This document shows positions 42,316 through 54,312 of a DNA stretch of 64,000 nt, in pieces. Location: the NCBI GenBank assembly GCA_946548085.1, contig CAMNPN010000012.1, forward strand, positions 1 to 64,000, written 5' to 3'. The stretch comes from an uncultured Prevotella sp. Its GTDB lineage: Bacteria; Bacteroidota; Bacteroidia; Bacteroidales; Bacteroidaceae. The position numbers and the translations under genes are program-made. The notes beneath the pieces were generated by a model. It was not told the DNA's origin, ran no database searches, and was given only the letters and a program-made list of their open reading frames with translations. The number at the start of each line of letters is the position of its first letter. Position 1 is the stretch's first letter.

Positions 42316-43002
42316 TTACAAAATCTGTTGGGTTTCAATATCTTCTTGAGGATTCTCTATAATCCCATCACGCAAATGAATAGTACGATCTGTAATAGCA
42401 GCAAGGGATTCATCATGAGTGACAATGACAAATGTCTGTCCGAACTGATCACGCAAATCAAAAAACAGCCTGTGCAATTCCTCCTTGTTTCGCGTATCTA
42501 GTGAACCAGAAGGCTCGTCAGCCAATATTACCGCAGGACTGTTCACCAGAGCACGAGCCACCGCGATGCGTTGTTTCTCGCCTCCAGATAATTCACTAGG
42601 CTTATGGGAGGCTCGATCACTCAGTCCCATGAAACGCAACAGTTCTTCAGCCCTAGCCCTTGCAGCTTTCTGAGACGATCCCGCAATATAGGCAGGAATC
42701 ATGATATTCTCAATAGCTGTAAACTCCGGCAATAACTGATGAAACTGGAACACAAAACCAAGATGAGTATTCCTAAAGTCAGACAGACGCTTTGATGACA
42801 AAGACGTAACATCAATACCATCAACGCGAACTGTTCCTGAATCAGGGCGGTCCAATGTACCGATAATCTGCAACAGGGTTGTCTTTCCAGCTCCACTGGG
42901 ACCTACTATGCTTACCACTTCCCCTTTGTCAATTTGGAGATCTATGCCTTTCAACACCTGTAGAGCCCCAAAACTTTTTGTGATGTTCTTTATATCTATC
43001 AT
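42316..43002 (-). CDS. LolD-like ABC transporter ATP-binding protein
   Basis: [23 protein letters not shown] and [32 protein letters not shown]. Confidence 0.9.
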   Translation of the reverse strand: MIDIKNITKSFGALQVLKGIDLQIDKGEVVSIVGPSGAGKTTLLQIIGTLDRPDSGTVRVDGIDVTSLSSKRLSDFRNTHLGFVFQFHQLLPEFTAIENIMIPAYIAGSSQKAARARAEELLRFMGLSDRASHKPSELSGGEKQRIAVARALVNSPAVILADEPSGSLDTRNKEELHRLFFDLRDQFGQTFVIVTHDESLAAITDRTIHLRDGIIENPQEDIETQQIL

Positions 43003-43005
43003 CGT

Positions 43006-45138
43006 CTAACCCTTTCTAACTTCCTCCAATTTCTTTAAGATATAATCATAAATACTATTTTCCTCATGGTGCTGAGCTTCCGTGAAACTCATGCGGTCAT
43101 CCTTCGTGTCACCATATTGGTCTGGGAAAATAATCATAAGATTTTTTCCAGAGAAATGCCGTTGCAACTCATCTGGCAGACGCTCCAGGGCATTTTTATA
43201 AGAAATCGTTCCCTTACGGGCTGTCACCACAACAAACAGATGATCTTCCGATATGTCTGCAGCCAATTGTGGCAACTCATTCCAATGCTCCATCGAGGTG
43301 TATTCTGCTCTCACATGGGGGTGATGGTTATTAACATACTCCGCAATCAGTATTAATGACTCTTTTCTGCCATGGAACTGAATACGACAATCCAACTGAC
43401 CTGCTACTCGACTCAGGCGTTCCAACCAGCGATGGAAGCCGGGTTCAAACTCTGCTCTTGACGGCACAGCCACCCTGATACGCCTGAGTGTCGACAATGG
43501 CTGAACAAATCTGGTCAATATAATCTGACGATTCAATCCATTGTACAGACTCTGTATGAATTCTCCCCAGAACCTAGGATTAGCATCAGTATGGATATGC
43601 ATGCCCATGATAATTTCAGAGCAGCCAAACTCTTTGAATGCATGTTTGATGCCATTGGCAATGTTAGTAGACAGTCGAACCTGAGTCAGAAGTTTTACCT
43701 CCGATGCACTGGCCTGTCGCTGCAACTGTTCCAATAAACGTAGTCCCTGTTCTCTGGCTTGAGAACTTTTCTGATCATCATACACCACATTGAGGGCAAC
43801 GATATCACGATTCAACCGCCCATTACGTAATAAGATTGAAAAATATAGCAGTTGAGGCGCTATTTCTGGATACTTTACACACACAAGAATCTTCTCATCG
43901 TCTTCCCGTACGACATTATCCTCATTCCACCTGCCTTTCTCCTCCAAAACAATTTGCTTTGAAGCATGTTCCGTGACAAGAGTACTGATAACACACGTGA
44001 AAAGGATCATCATCACAACACCATTCAACATGTTATCATCGATGAGGTACTCACCTGGCGAAACCTCCAGACGCATGCCCACCATTACCATGGCGATAGC
44101 ACCAGCAGCATGGGCTGAAGTTAAGCCAAACATCATATTACCGTCGGCCTTTGGTAAACGGAACAACAGACTCGACATATAGGCAGCAGCAGCCTTTCCG
44201 AAAGTGCCGATAAATACAATTAGGAAAACCGTCCACAGCACATTCAACCCCGAAAATAACAAGCGGACATTAATAAGCATGCCTACTCCAATTAGGAAAT
44301 AGGGGATAAAAAGCGCATTACCTATGAATTCGATACGGTTCATCAATGGCGACACCCGTGGTATATACCTATTCAGAATCAGGCCCGAGAAGAAAGCACC
44401 AACAATACCCTCAATGCCAATCATCGATGTCAGAGCTGCACTGAGGAACATGATGCCCAGCACAAAAATATACTGCATCACCGCATCGCTATATCGACGT
44501 AGGAAATAACGCGTTAGTTTCGGAATGAGCCAGACGCTTCCAATACAATATGCTGCAAATTTCAGAAGGAAAAACACCCAAAACCACCATCCACTCTCCT
44601 CATTAAAGGAACCCGAAAGGGCTGCCAGCATCATCAGCGAAATAAACAGTGAAATCATGGAAGACCCCACACTCAGTAACACACTACGATGGCGTTGCAG
44701 ACCATAACGTCCAATTATAGGATATGCAATCAGCGTGTTTGAGGCCATGATACACCCTAGCAGGAAAGAAGCCGCCGGAGCATATCCAAGCACCGTAATA
44801 GCCATTACGTATGTCAGCAAGAATGGTACAAAACAAGTAAGCAGACCGAAAACTACAAACGAGCGCGATTGCTTCTTAACGCTCTCCATATCCATTTCAA
44901 GGCCTGCCAGGAACATGATGTAATACAGTCCAACCCTTCCAAAGAGCTCAAAAGAGTTATCACGCACAAGGATATTGAAGCCATACTTACCAATCATCAC
45001 TCCTGCCAATACCATGCCAATGATATGCGGTATGCGCAATTTACTCATCACAATCGGCGCGATGAGGATAATCAGCAGCACCACAAAGAAGATCAGTGTC
45101 GGGTCTGTGATAGGGAAATAGGATGTCAACAACGTCAT
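43006..45138 (-). CDS. Kef-type cation:proton antiporter (CPA2)
   Basis: KLRIPHIIGMVLAGVMIGKYGFNIL and about 12 TM; start at MTLLTSYF because the promoter box lies upstream of it. Confidence 0.9.
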   Translation of the reverse strand: MTLLTSYFPITDPTLIFFVVLLIILIAPIVMSKLRIPHIIGMVLAGVMIGKYGFNILVRDNSFELFGRVGLYYIMFLAGLEMDMESVKKQSRSFVVFGLLTCFVPFLLTYVMAITVLGYAPAASFLLGCIMASNTLIAYPIIGRYGLQRHRSVLLSVGSSMISLFISLMMLAALSGSFNEESGWWFWVFFLLKFAAYCIGSVWLIPKLTRYFLRRYSDAVMQYIFVLGIMFLSAALTSMIGIEGIVGAFFSGLILNRYIPRVSPLMNRIEFIGNALFIPYFLIGVGMLINVRLLFSGLNVLWTVFLIVFIGTFGKAAAAYMSSLLFRLPKADGNMMFGLTSAHAAGAIAMVMVGMRLEVSPGEYLIDDNMLNGVVMMILFTCVISTLVTEHASKQIVLEEKGRWNEDNVVREDDEKILVCVKYPEIAPQLLYFSILLRNGRLNRDIVALNVVYDDQKSSQAREQGLRLLEQLQRQASASEVKLLTQVRLSTNIANGIKHAFKEFGCSEIIMGMHIHTDANPRFWGEFIQSLYNGLNRQIILTRFVQPLSTLRRIRVAVPSRAEFEPGFHRWLERLSRVAGQLDCRIQFHGRKESLILIAEYVNNHHPHVRAEYTSMEHWNELPQLAADISEDHLFVVVTARKGTISYKNALERLPDELQRHFSGKNLMIIFPDQYGDTKDDRMSFTEAQHHEENSIYDYILKKLEEVRKG

Positions 45139-45146
45139 TCTGTGTG

Positions 45147-45154
45147 CAAAGGTA
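45147..45154 (-). promoter_or_regulatory. -7 box TACCTTTG of the Kef-type antiporter
   Basis: 8 nt from the ATG. Confidence 0.6.
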
Positions 45155-45169
45155 CGACATTTTTTGAAC

Positions 45170-45236
45170 ACAGAGACACAGAGATGCAGAGAATTTTAAT
45201 AAAAAAACAAAAAACTCTGTGTCTCTGTGTCTCTGT
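45170..45236. repeat. Hairpin element with (ACAGAGAC)n arms
   Basis: 45170-45191 vs reverse complement of 45215-45236: 20/22 identical, remaining two positions are G-U compatible on the + transcript. Confidence 0.9.
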
Positions 45237-45251
45237 ATTCCATATTTTATA

Positions 45252-45259
45252 TAACTTTG
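45252..45259 (+). promoter_or_regulatory. -7 box TAACTTTG of asd
   Basis: TAACTTTG upstream of asd. Confidence 0.55.
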
Positions 45260-45296
45260 CAGTCGAAATGTAACCCATTAAAATAGAAAAGGTAGT

Positions 45297-46310
45297 ATGA
45301 AAGTAGCAATTGTAGGTGCAAGTGGAGCCGTAGGACAAGAGTTTCTGCGGATTCTTGACGAAAGGAATTTCCCAATGGATGAGCTTCTGCTGTTCGGTTC
45401 AGAGCGCAGCGCTGGCAAGAAATACACCTTCAAAGGAAAAGAGATTGAGGTAAAGTTGCTCCAGCATAACGATGACTTCAAGGATGTTGACATAGCCTTC
45501 ACATCGGCAGGTGCCGGCACATCGAAGGAGTTTGCAGAAACCATCACGAAATATGGTGCTGTGATGATTGACAACTCCAGTGCCTTCCGCATGGACGACG
45601 ATGTACCCCTTGTGGTGCCAGAGTGTAACGCAGAGGACGCCCTTAACCGTCCCCGTGGTATTATCGCAAATCCAAACTGCACCACGATTATGATGGTGGT
45701 AGTGCTTCAGCCGCTGGAAAACATCTCTCACATCAAGCGTATTCACGTCGCATCTTACCAAAGTGCCTCTGGTGCAGGAGCCGCTGCTATGGCAGAGCTC
45801 CAGCAGCAATATAAGGAGATGGTAGAAGAGGGCGAGGTGAAGACCATCAAGAAGTTTGCTCACCAACTTGCTTACAATGTAATTCCCCAGATTGACGTGT
45901 TCCAGCCTAATGGCTACACGAAAGAGGAGATGAAGATGTACAACGAGACACGTAAGATTATGCATACCGATGCGAAATGCTCGGCTATGTGCGTCCGTGT
46001 CAGTTCACTCCGTTCTCACTCTGAGTCTGTATGGATTGAGACCGAACGTCCCATCAGCGTAGAAGAGGCACAGAAGGCCATAGCTGCAGCTCCAGGATGT
46101 ACATTAAAGGACGATCCCGCCACGCTCACCTATCCCATGCCGCTTGAGACTGCTGGCAAGGATGATGTATACGTTGGCCGTATCCGTAAGGACCTTAGCG
46201 ACGACTGCGGTCTGACATTCTGGCTCTCTGGCGACCAGATTCGTAAAGGTGCAGCGCTTAATGCCGTACAGATTGCAGAGTACCTTGTCAAAGTAGGCAA
46301 TGTTAAATAA
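45297..46310 (+). CDS. asd: Aspartate-semialdehyde dehydrogenase
   Basis: [20 protein letters not shown] and [15 protein letters not shown]. Confidence 0.97.
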   Translation: MKVAIVGASGAVGQEFLRILDERNFPMDELLLFGSERSAGKKYTFKGKEIEVKLLQHNDDFKDVDIAFTSAGAGTSKEFAETITKYGAVMIDNSSAFRMDDDVPLVVPECNAEDALNRPRGIIANPNCTTIMMVVVLQPLENISHIKRIHVASYQSASGAGAAAMAELQQQYKEMVEEGEVKTIKKFAHQLAYNVIPQIDVFQPNGYTKEEMKMYNETRKIMHTDAKCSAMCVRVSSLRSHSESVWIETERPISVEEAQKAIAAAPGCTLKDDPATLTYPMPLETAGKDDVYVGRIRKDLSDDCGLTFWLSGDQIRKGAALNAVQIAEYLVKVGNVK

Positions 46311-46746
46311 AAAAGTGCTTTGTCGGGCAGTCTTCTTGGCTGCCCTTTTCTTTGTCTTCAGCTGTGGCACTGGCGACGACAATGGTCAGCGGTTAGGTGA
46401 GATTATCGTCGGCACCTGGCAGCGAGGCTATGGCGAGGGTGATGTCGTCATTGAAGGAACTACGGAGATTCGGCCAGAGAATGTTGCCTATGACCAGTTC
46501 GTCTTCCACGACGATGGCAGCTATAATGGCATGGTTCGCAAAGGCACCTTCGCGGCCTACGACAACAAAGGCTACGTCATCATCGAAGGCCAATACCAGT
46601 GCGATAACCACAACATGAGGTTAGAACCTGATGGTGAAGGCAAGATCTTAGCCCAGGTGGTCTTCTTCACCGACAACGCCCTCCAGTTACGTTACGAAAA
46701 TGAAGAAAGCAACATCACCCTCACCTTCATCGTCCGCAAACTGTAA
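46300..46746 (+). CDS. Hypothetical lipoprotein, overlaps asd by 11 nt
   Basis: Lipobox [14 protein letters not shown]. Confidence 0.75.
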   Translation: MLNKKVLCRAVFLAALFFVFSCGTGDDNGQRLGEIIVGTWQRGYGEGDVVIEGTTEIRPENVAYDQFVFHDDGSYNGMVRKGTFAAYDNKGYVIIEGQYQCDNHNMRLEPDGEGKILAQVVFFTDNALQLRYENEESNITLTFIVRKL

Positions 46747-46778
46747 ACCGTAAACTATAAACCGTAAACTATAAACCT
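46744..46778. repeat. Degenerate direct repeat AAACCGTAAACTAT x2
   Basis: aaaccgtaaactataaaccgtaaactataaacc between convergent genes. Confidence 0.7.
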
Positions 46779-47592
46779 ACTCTTCCTCCTCCACGTCTGC
46801 CTCATGGTAGACATAATTGATAGTAACTTGGCTATAAGCTGAGAAATACCCCAGGCAACCGCCCGTGAAGTTTGGAACAGGATTGGTATTGGTGTTATCC
46901 ATAATCTGCATAGAGTACAGATAGTCATAAGCCCGCTGGTCAATAGCCCGCAGTTCTAAACGCAATTGGTCTCCCTCCCTGAGCAAATCCTTGTCATCAC
47001 TTCCTGCTCTGGCTATTGAGAACAACTGCTGCAGTTCTTTATTGGGGTCTTGGTCATCTCGCTTTACAGCCCAACGAAAGCCGAGGTTATTGCGATAGAG
47101 ATGCGAGAAATACCAGTTGTCTTCGTTGGGAATATCTTGAAATAGCAGTTCTCCTACCAAGAATCGTTCACCCATGATCTTCTTCCAGATAAAATGAAAA
47201 CGGTTTATCTTAGGCATGCGCTGCATGGTTGAGGTCGAAGTGAAATGATGCTCTCCTACCTTTACATCAATCTGATACGTCACTCCCTCCTTTCCTTTGG
47301 CTGATGATTGATATATTCCGTCCTTCCTGTGGGTAAGAGCAGCCTTGCTGCCATCACTCCCAGTCACCACGATTTCAGCATCAGTTACATCACTGGTCGT
47401 ACGATTGTCGTCCATGTCCTGTGTCAGACTCACACGAGCTTTCATACCATCTCCCGACACAGAAGCATCCACGACATAGATAGGCTCCACCGCGCGATAG
47501 TCGATATCGATCTCCTTCTCACATCCCACTATCCCTAATATCCCGACCAGCCCTAATAAACCTACTAACCCTAATATCCCTATTCTCTTCAT
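46777..47592 (-). CDS. DUF4249-like lipoprotein
   Basis: MKRIGILGLVGLLGLVGILGIVGCEKEIDIDYRAVEPIYVVDASVS; downstream of a TonB receptor; upstream extension is spurious. Confidence 0.75.
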   Translation of the reverse strand: MKRIGILGLVGLLGLVGILGIVGCEKEIDIDYRAVEPIYVVDASVSGDGMKARVSLTQDMDDNRTTSDVTDAEIVVTGSDGSKAALTHRKDGIYQSSAKGKEGVTYQIDVKVGEHHFTSTSTMQRMPKINRFHFIWKKIMGERFLVGELLFQDIPNEDNWYFSHLYRNNLGFRWAVKRDDQDPNKELQQLFSIARAGSDDKDLLREGDQLRLELRAIDQRAYDYLYSMQIMDNTNTNPVPNFTGGCLGYFSAYSQVTINYVYHEADVEEEE

Positions 47593-47596
47593 CTCT

Positions 47597-49681
47597 TTAG
47601 AATTGAATGTTAAATGCGACTGAGGGCACGATGCCAAACAACGAATACTGTTTCGCCTTTGTGCGGGCACCATTATCTGAATCCTCGAAATTGATGAGGA
47701 ACGGATTATACCTATTATATAAATTATATATGCCAAACACCCATTCACTTTCCACTCCCCTCTTTCCTCTCTTCTCTTTTCTCTTTCCACATTTCAGCAC
47801 CGCACTCACATCCAGACGATGGTAATCGGGAGCCCGATATCCATTACGCTCGGCATAATAATATATCCAATTATCAATGACCTGATATTTGCCACTGGGA
47901 GCCGTGAAAGCCTGTCCGCTGTTGAACACCCAGGCCGCATTGATAGTCCATCGATTGTTCAGTTTGTACATGCCCACGATGTTGATGTCATGACGGCGGT
48001 CATTGTTGGCATCATACCACTGGCCACCGTTGATGCCGTCAATTCGTGTCTTCGACCACGAGAGGGTATAACCAATCCAACCCGTTAGTCGGCCACCGTT
48101 TTTTCTGGCACAGAGTTCCACACCGTAGCTCTTGCCTTCGCCTGCCAATATCAGGCGCTCTATCTCAATCTCACTGCTAAACGACTTGCCGTCTTTATAG
48201 TCCAACACATCCCGTATCTGCCGGTAATAGCCCTCAATGCTGAAATCATAGTCCTGCTGAGAGGTCATCAGATAGAGTCCCCCACTCCACTGATCTGCAG
48301 TCTCCGGCTTCACGATGTTACTACTCATCGTGTAACGGTCGAAGGGTGTCGAAGTGCTTTGATTTCTGAGGGCGTGCAAGTTTTGCGAGGTTCTGGCATA
48401 GCCAATCTTCACGCTGGTTTGTGATGTGGGTTGCCAACTGATGCTGACTCTGGGCTCCAGTGTCAGATGGGTCTTCACAATCTCATTCTCACCGTAGTTA
48501 TAGTACCACCCTATCTCGCCGTTGTCCTCGATATCGTAATAGAGCGAGCCGCCCAAGGGAGAGAAAGCGTTGACCCTCAGCCCTACTGAGGCCTGAAGGT
48601 CAGGACGCAGATTGAAGGTACCGTTCACCCAACCCGTATTCTCCCAGGCACGACGCTGTTCCTTATCGTATTTACTCAGTACCTGCCACTCGGCAGACTT
48701 CACATTATAAAGCGATGTCTGGAAACCAGCCCTGAGATTCAGATTGAAAGGAGAGAGATTGAAGGAGAAATCCTGACGGAGCGAAATCTGGCGGATATGA
48801 CCTTTGTACCACAGGTTCATTCTTAAGAAATCCACACCGTTGTCTGTCAGATAGTTGCTCAGGAAGGCTGTCGTCTGGGCATAGGCGTCATCATTAAAAT
48901 GGTGCAGCCATTTCAGGTCTGCCGTCAGGTTGCTCCAACGGATATCAGCCATCTTGTCTACAGCCGTGCGGTCATGACTGGTGAAAAAAGTCAGGAAGAA
49001 CTGATTACGACGGTCCGGCGTCCAGTCGAGCTTTACGTTGAAATCATAGAAATAGAGGGTATTATCCCTAAAATCCTTCGAAGCCTTCAGCAAGAGGTCC
49101 ATATACGTTCGGCGTGCCGTCACCAGCAGCGAGGCCTTGTCTTTGGCGATAGGGCCTTCAATTGTTCCCTTTGCAGCAAGCAGTCCTACACTCACTCCTC
49201 CATGCCATCCACTCCTGTTACCCGTCTTACCTGTAATGTCGAGTACGGCCGATGAAGCCCCGCCATACTGGGCAGGCAGCAAACCTTTGTAAAGGGTTGC
49301 CGATGCCAGCGCGTCTTCGTTGAAGGCAGAGAATAGTCCTGCCAGATGCCCTGAGTTATAGACAGGAGCCAAATCGAACAACACCTGATTCTGGGCCGAC
49401 GTACCGCCACGTACCTGGAAGCTACTCGATGCGTCGCTCTCGGCCTTCACACCTGGCAGCAACTGAATGCTCCGCATGATGTCTGTCTGCCCAAACAGCT
49501 GGGGTGCCGATGCCAAATCCTCCAGCTGGATAACCTCTGCGCCAGTCTGCACGTTCTGAATGCGTTGGCGGGCCGAGTTCGACGTCACCACCACTTCCTC
49601 CAACCGCTCTGTACGGATGGAGTCTTCCTCTGCCTGCAATGGCGCCAAGAAAGCTGCTATGAGAATAGTTTCTGCTAACAT
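47597..49681 (-). CDS. TonB-dependent receptor with plug domain
   Basis: LEEVVVTSNSARQRIQNVQTGAEVIQLEDL...VRGGTSAQNQVLFD; C-terminal beta-barrel ends in F; start at MLAETIL. Confidence 0.9.
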   Translation of the reverse strand: MLAETILIAAFLAPLQAEEDSIRTERLEEVVVTSNSARQRIQNVQTGAEVIQLEDLASAPQLFGQTDIMRSIQLLPGVKAESDASSSFQVRGGTSAQNQVLFDLAPVYNSGHLAGLFSAFNEDALASATLYKGLLPAQYGGASSAVLDITGKTGNRSGWHGGVSVGLLAAKGTIEGPIAKDKASLLVTARRTYMDLLLKASKDFRDNTLYFYDFNVKLDWTPDRRNQFFLTFFTSHDRTAVDKMADIRWSNLTADLKWLHHFNDDAYAQTTAFLSNYLTDNGVDFLRMNLWYKGHIRQISLRQDFSFNLSPFNLNLRAGFQTSLYNVKSAEWQVLSKYDKEQRRAWENTGWVNGTFNLRPDLQASVGLRVNAFSPLGGSLYYDIEDNGEIGWYYNYGENEIVKTHLTLEPRVSISWQPTSQTSVKIGYARTSQNLHALRNQSTSTPFDRYTMSSNIVKPETADQWSGGLYLMTSQQDYDFSIEGYYRQIRDVLDYKDGKSFSSEIEIERLILAGEGKSYGVELCARKNGGRLTGWIGYTLSWSKTRIDGINGGQWYDANNDRRHDINIVGMYKLNNRWTINAAWVFNSGQAFTAPSGKYQVIDNWIYYYAERNGYRAPDYHRLDVSAVLKCGKRKEKRGKRGVESEWVFGIYNLYNRYNPFLINFEDSDNGARTKAKQYSLFGIVPSVAFNIQF

Positions 49682-49687
49682 CGCCTG

Positions 49688-49695
49688 CAAAGGTA
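49688..49695 (-). promoter_or_regulatory. -7 box TACCTTTG, 6 nt from the TonB receptor ATG
   Basis: TACCTTTG-CAGGCG-ATG. Confidence 0.55.
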
Positions 49696-49803
49696 GTAAA
49701 ATAACTGCAAATTACACACATTACTTAGAAAAAAAGTAAGAATAATCTACGCATTCTGCAGTTTATTTCGTAACTTTGCCCCCAAATCATAAATAGTTAG
49801 CGT

Positions 49804-50274
49804 ATGAAAAAGATTATTTTGTACTTTGTGGCCTTGGTGGCATTCTGTGCCTGCAACAATGGCGAGCAAAAGCGCTTCGCCTATCGCGGACTGGCTATGG
49901 ATCTGCCCATCCAAGCATTCGTCGACTCACTCCAGCAGCGTGGCTACGCCGTCGACTCAGCCAAGACCGACTCTGCCTTTACCCGTATTGTGATGGCCCG
50001 CACTGGCGACCACTACCGCCTGATGCTGGCTCAGCAGAACGGCCGACTCCAAGCCTTGCAGGAGAACTACACCCTCTCCACCAACGACAGCACACGCCGC
50101 TTCTGGCAACAATTGCGCGACGATTTTGAAAAAGAGTTAGGCTCTTGGCCCAACATGCCAAAACATGGCGACGACCACAAGATTGCCAAGTTCGAGACAG
50201 AAGGAGGCTTCATTACCCTCACGCTCGAAAACACCTATCGTCCCACGCTCAGTGTGCTCTACGAGGTGAAATAA
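49804..50274 (+). CDS. Hypothetical lipoprotein
   Basis: MKKIILYFVALVAFCACNNGEQ signal and lipobox; TAACTTTG upstream. Confidence 0.75.
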   Translation: MKKIILYFVALVAFCACNNGEQKRFAYRGLAMDLPIQAFVDSLQQRGYAVDSAKTDSAFTRIVMARTGDHYRLMLAQQNGRLQALQENYTLSTNDSTRRFWQQLRDDFEKELGSWPNMPKHGDDHKIAKFETEGGFITLTLENTYRPTLSVLYEVK

Positions 50275-50279
50275 GGTTT

Positions 50280-51128
50280 TTAGATTACCGTCAATGTGTA
50301 GAGATACACGACGGCGGCAGGGACTGCCATAAGGGTGGAGTCGAAACGATCGAGCATGCCCCCGTGACCTGGCAGGATATGGCCACTGTCCTTGATGCCG
50401 AGGGTACGCTTGAAAAGCGACTCAACAAGGTCGCCCCACGTGCCAAAGACTACTACCACGAGACCCTGACCGGCCCACTCTATGGCAGAAAGGCCAAGTG
50501 GATTCTGAGCATATTGCTCAGACAGATGCCACACCAGCACAGCCACGATGACTACCAAAACGCCGCCTCCGATACTGCCTTCCCACGACTTTCCTGGAGA
50601 GATGCGTGGGAATAGTTTATGTCTGCCAAGCAGCGAACCGCAGATATAGGCACCGGCATCGTTTATCCAGAGAAAGATAAATACAGACAGCGGTATAGAC
50701 CACACAAAGTGGACACCATCAGCATCCGACTGGAAGGCCAGCACGTTCAGCAGCGAGAAAGGCAGCGCGATATAGAGTTGGCTCATCATCGTATAAGCCC
50801 AGTCGTTGACAGGGTCTTCCTGCTTCAGATAGAGTTCTGCCACCATGAGGTAGATGAGTGTGACAAGATAGGGAATGAACACAGAGGCCGAGGTGATGCC
50901 ACTGCAGTAGCCTGCCATAGCCAGAAAGAAGAACACGCCAGCCACAGTGGAAATCATCTGATTGACAGTCACATCACCTCGATCATTGACCAGGCCTGTA
51001 AACTCCCAGATAGTCAGTCCTGTAACAAGTGTAAACAAGAAGATCATGGCTTCTGGTCGCAGAAAGCAACTCACGATGGCAGCCACAAAAAATACCGCCG
51101 TAATGGTTCTGATGATGAAATTCCTCAT
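50280..51128 (-). CDS. cdsA: Phosphatidate cytidylyltransferase
   Basis: ISPGKSWEGSIGGG and GIKDSGHILPGHGGMLDRFDS. Confidence 0.95.
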   Translation of the reverse strand: MRNFIIRTITAVFFVAAIVSCFLRPEAMIFLFTLVTGLTIWEFTGLVNDRGDVTVNQMISTVAGVFFFLAMAGYCSGITSASVFIPYLVTLIYLMVAELYLKQEDPVNDWAYTMMSQLYIALPFSLLNVLAFQSDADGVHFVWSIPLSVFIFLWINDAGAYICGSLLGRHKLFPRISPGKSWEGSIGGGVLVVIVAVLVWHLSEQYAQNPLGLSAIEWAGQGLVVVVFGTWGDLVESLFKRTLGIKDSGHILPGHGGMLDRFDSTLMAVPAAVVYLYTLTVI

Positions 51129-51131
51129 GAC

Positions 51132-53186
<2,055 letters not shown>

Positions 53187-53230
53187 TTCCTATCTTTCTA
53201 TTTTCAACTTTGCAATTCATACGACTATGA

Positions 53231-53581
53231 TTAGTCCACGTCAGCGATTCTCGTCAGGTCGGCATCCTCCCAGAGGTGTTCCAGGTCGTAGTATGCTCTT
53301 ACCTCTGGCAGGAAGATGTGTACCAGCGCGTCGCCATAGTCCATGGCCACCCACTGTGCATTCTCCAGTCCTACCACGTGCGTAGGTTTTTCCTTAAGTC
53401 GCTCGCGGCACAGGTCGCCCACCGATTCGCAGATGGCTTCAACCTGCGTGGGAGAACTTCCCTCGCAGATGATGAAGTAGCTGCTGATGCTGCCGTCTAT
53501 CTTCGTCAGGTCGGCCACTACCACGCCACGACCCTTCTTCTCTTGGATTGCTTCTGTTATTGTCTTTACTAGTTCGTTCAT
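53231..53581 (-). CDS. rsfS: Ribosomal silencing factor RsfS
   Basis: GLENAQWVAMDYGDALVHIFLPEVRAYYDLEHLWEDA. Confidence 0.94.
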   Translation of the reverse strand: MNELVKTITEAIQEKKGRGVVVADLTKIDGSISSYFIICEGSSPTQVEAICESVGDLCRERLKEKPTHVVGLENAQWVAMDYGDALVHIFLPEVRAYYDLEHLWEDADLTRIADVD

Positions 53582-53768
53582 ATATAAATAATGTATCTGG
53601 CCTGCAAAGGTACTGTAAATTGAGCGAAATGCAAAATAATTTTGGAATGAAAAAGAAAAAAATACGTTTTTTATTAAATTTCTTCCTTAAAATTTTGTCA
53701 GTTCCAGAAAAAGTGCTACCTTTGCACCCGCAATTCGGAACGAGGGCGTTCTGAGAATGCTTTAAGTT

Positions 53769-53839
53769 TGGGGTATGGTGTAATGGTAACACTACAGATT
53801 CTGGTCCTGTCATTCTTGGTTCGAGTCCGAGTACCCCAA
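53769..53839 (+). tRNA. tRNA-Gln (CUG)
   Basis: TGGGGTATGGTGTAATGGTAACAC...TTCTGGT...GGTTCGAGTCCGAGTACCCCA; anticodon CTG; TACCTTTG box about 50 nt upstream. Confidence 0.92.
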
Positions 53840-53846
53840 CAATCTC

Positions 53847-53890
53847 AATTGCTAAGTTGCTGAAAAATTAAGCACTTAGCAATTTTTATT
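53847..53890 (+). terminator. tRNA-Gln terminator
   Basis: AATTGCTAAGT...ACTTAGCAATT then TTTATTTT. Confidence 0.75.
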
Positions 53891-54066
53891 TTCTGTTTTT
53901 GTCGGACTTTTGGCGGGCATTTGGGAATATATAGAAATTTGGGTTAGAATTTAGGTTTTACAGCCGAGTGAATAGGTGAGGAGTTTTGAAGGTTTTGCGA
54001 TCTCCTTGGCTCCGTCAATAGGCCTGCTCATGCACGCCTCTGGACGGCACGGCCTGAGGGATCATT

Positions 54067-54159
54067 CATATTCTTGAAGGCGACGTCCCACTCGAGAAAA
54101 TGTTCGACGACGCTCTCTGGCCACTGCCAAAGTACCGTGAACTGCTCTTCATACGATAA
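54067..54159 (+). pseudogene. Remnant resembling the C-terminus of a type III glutamine synthetase
   Basis: HILEGDVPLEKMFDDALWPLPKYRELLFIR* with no intact upstream frame; family call from memory of the C-terminal LWPLPKY motif. Confidence 0.4.
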
Positions 54160-54205
54160 ACATATTCTCTTGGTTGTTTGAAGTTTGCGTTTGGGACTCG
54201 GCACC

Positions 54206-54232
54206 GCGACGGTGTCGGGTCTTTTTTTCTTA
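54206..54232 (+). terminator. Rho-independent terminator
   Basis: GACtCGgCACCG-CGA-CGGTGtCGgGTC then TTTTTTT. Confidence 0.75.
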
Positions 54233-54312
54233 AAACATTAAAAAATCAGACAGCAAAGCGCCCGTAATTCGAGTATTTTTCTTATTTTTGTGCCCGCATT
54301 AAACAAACACAG

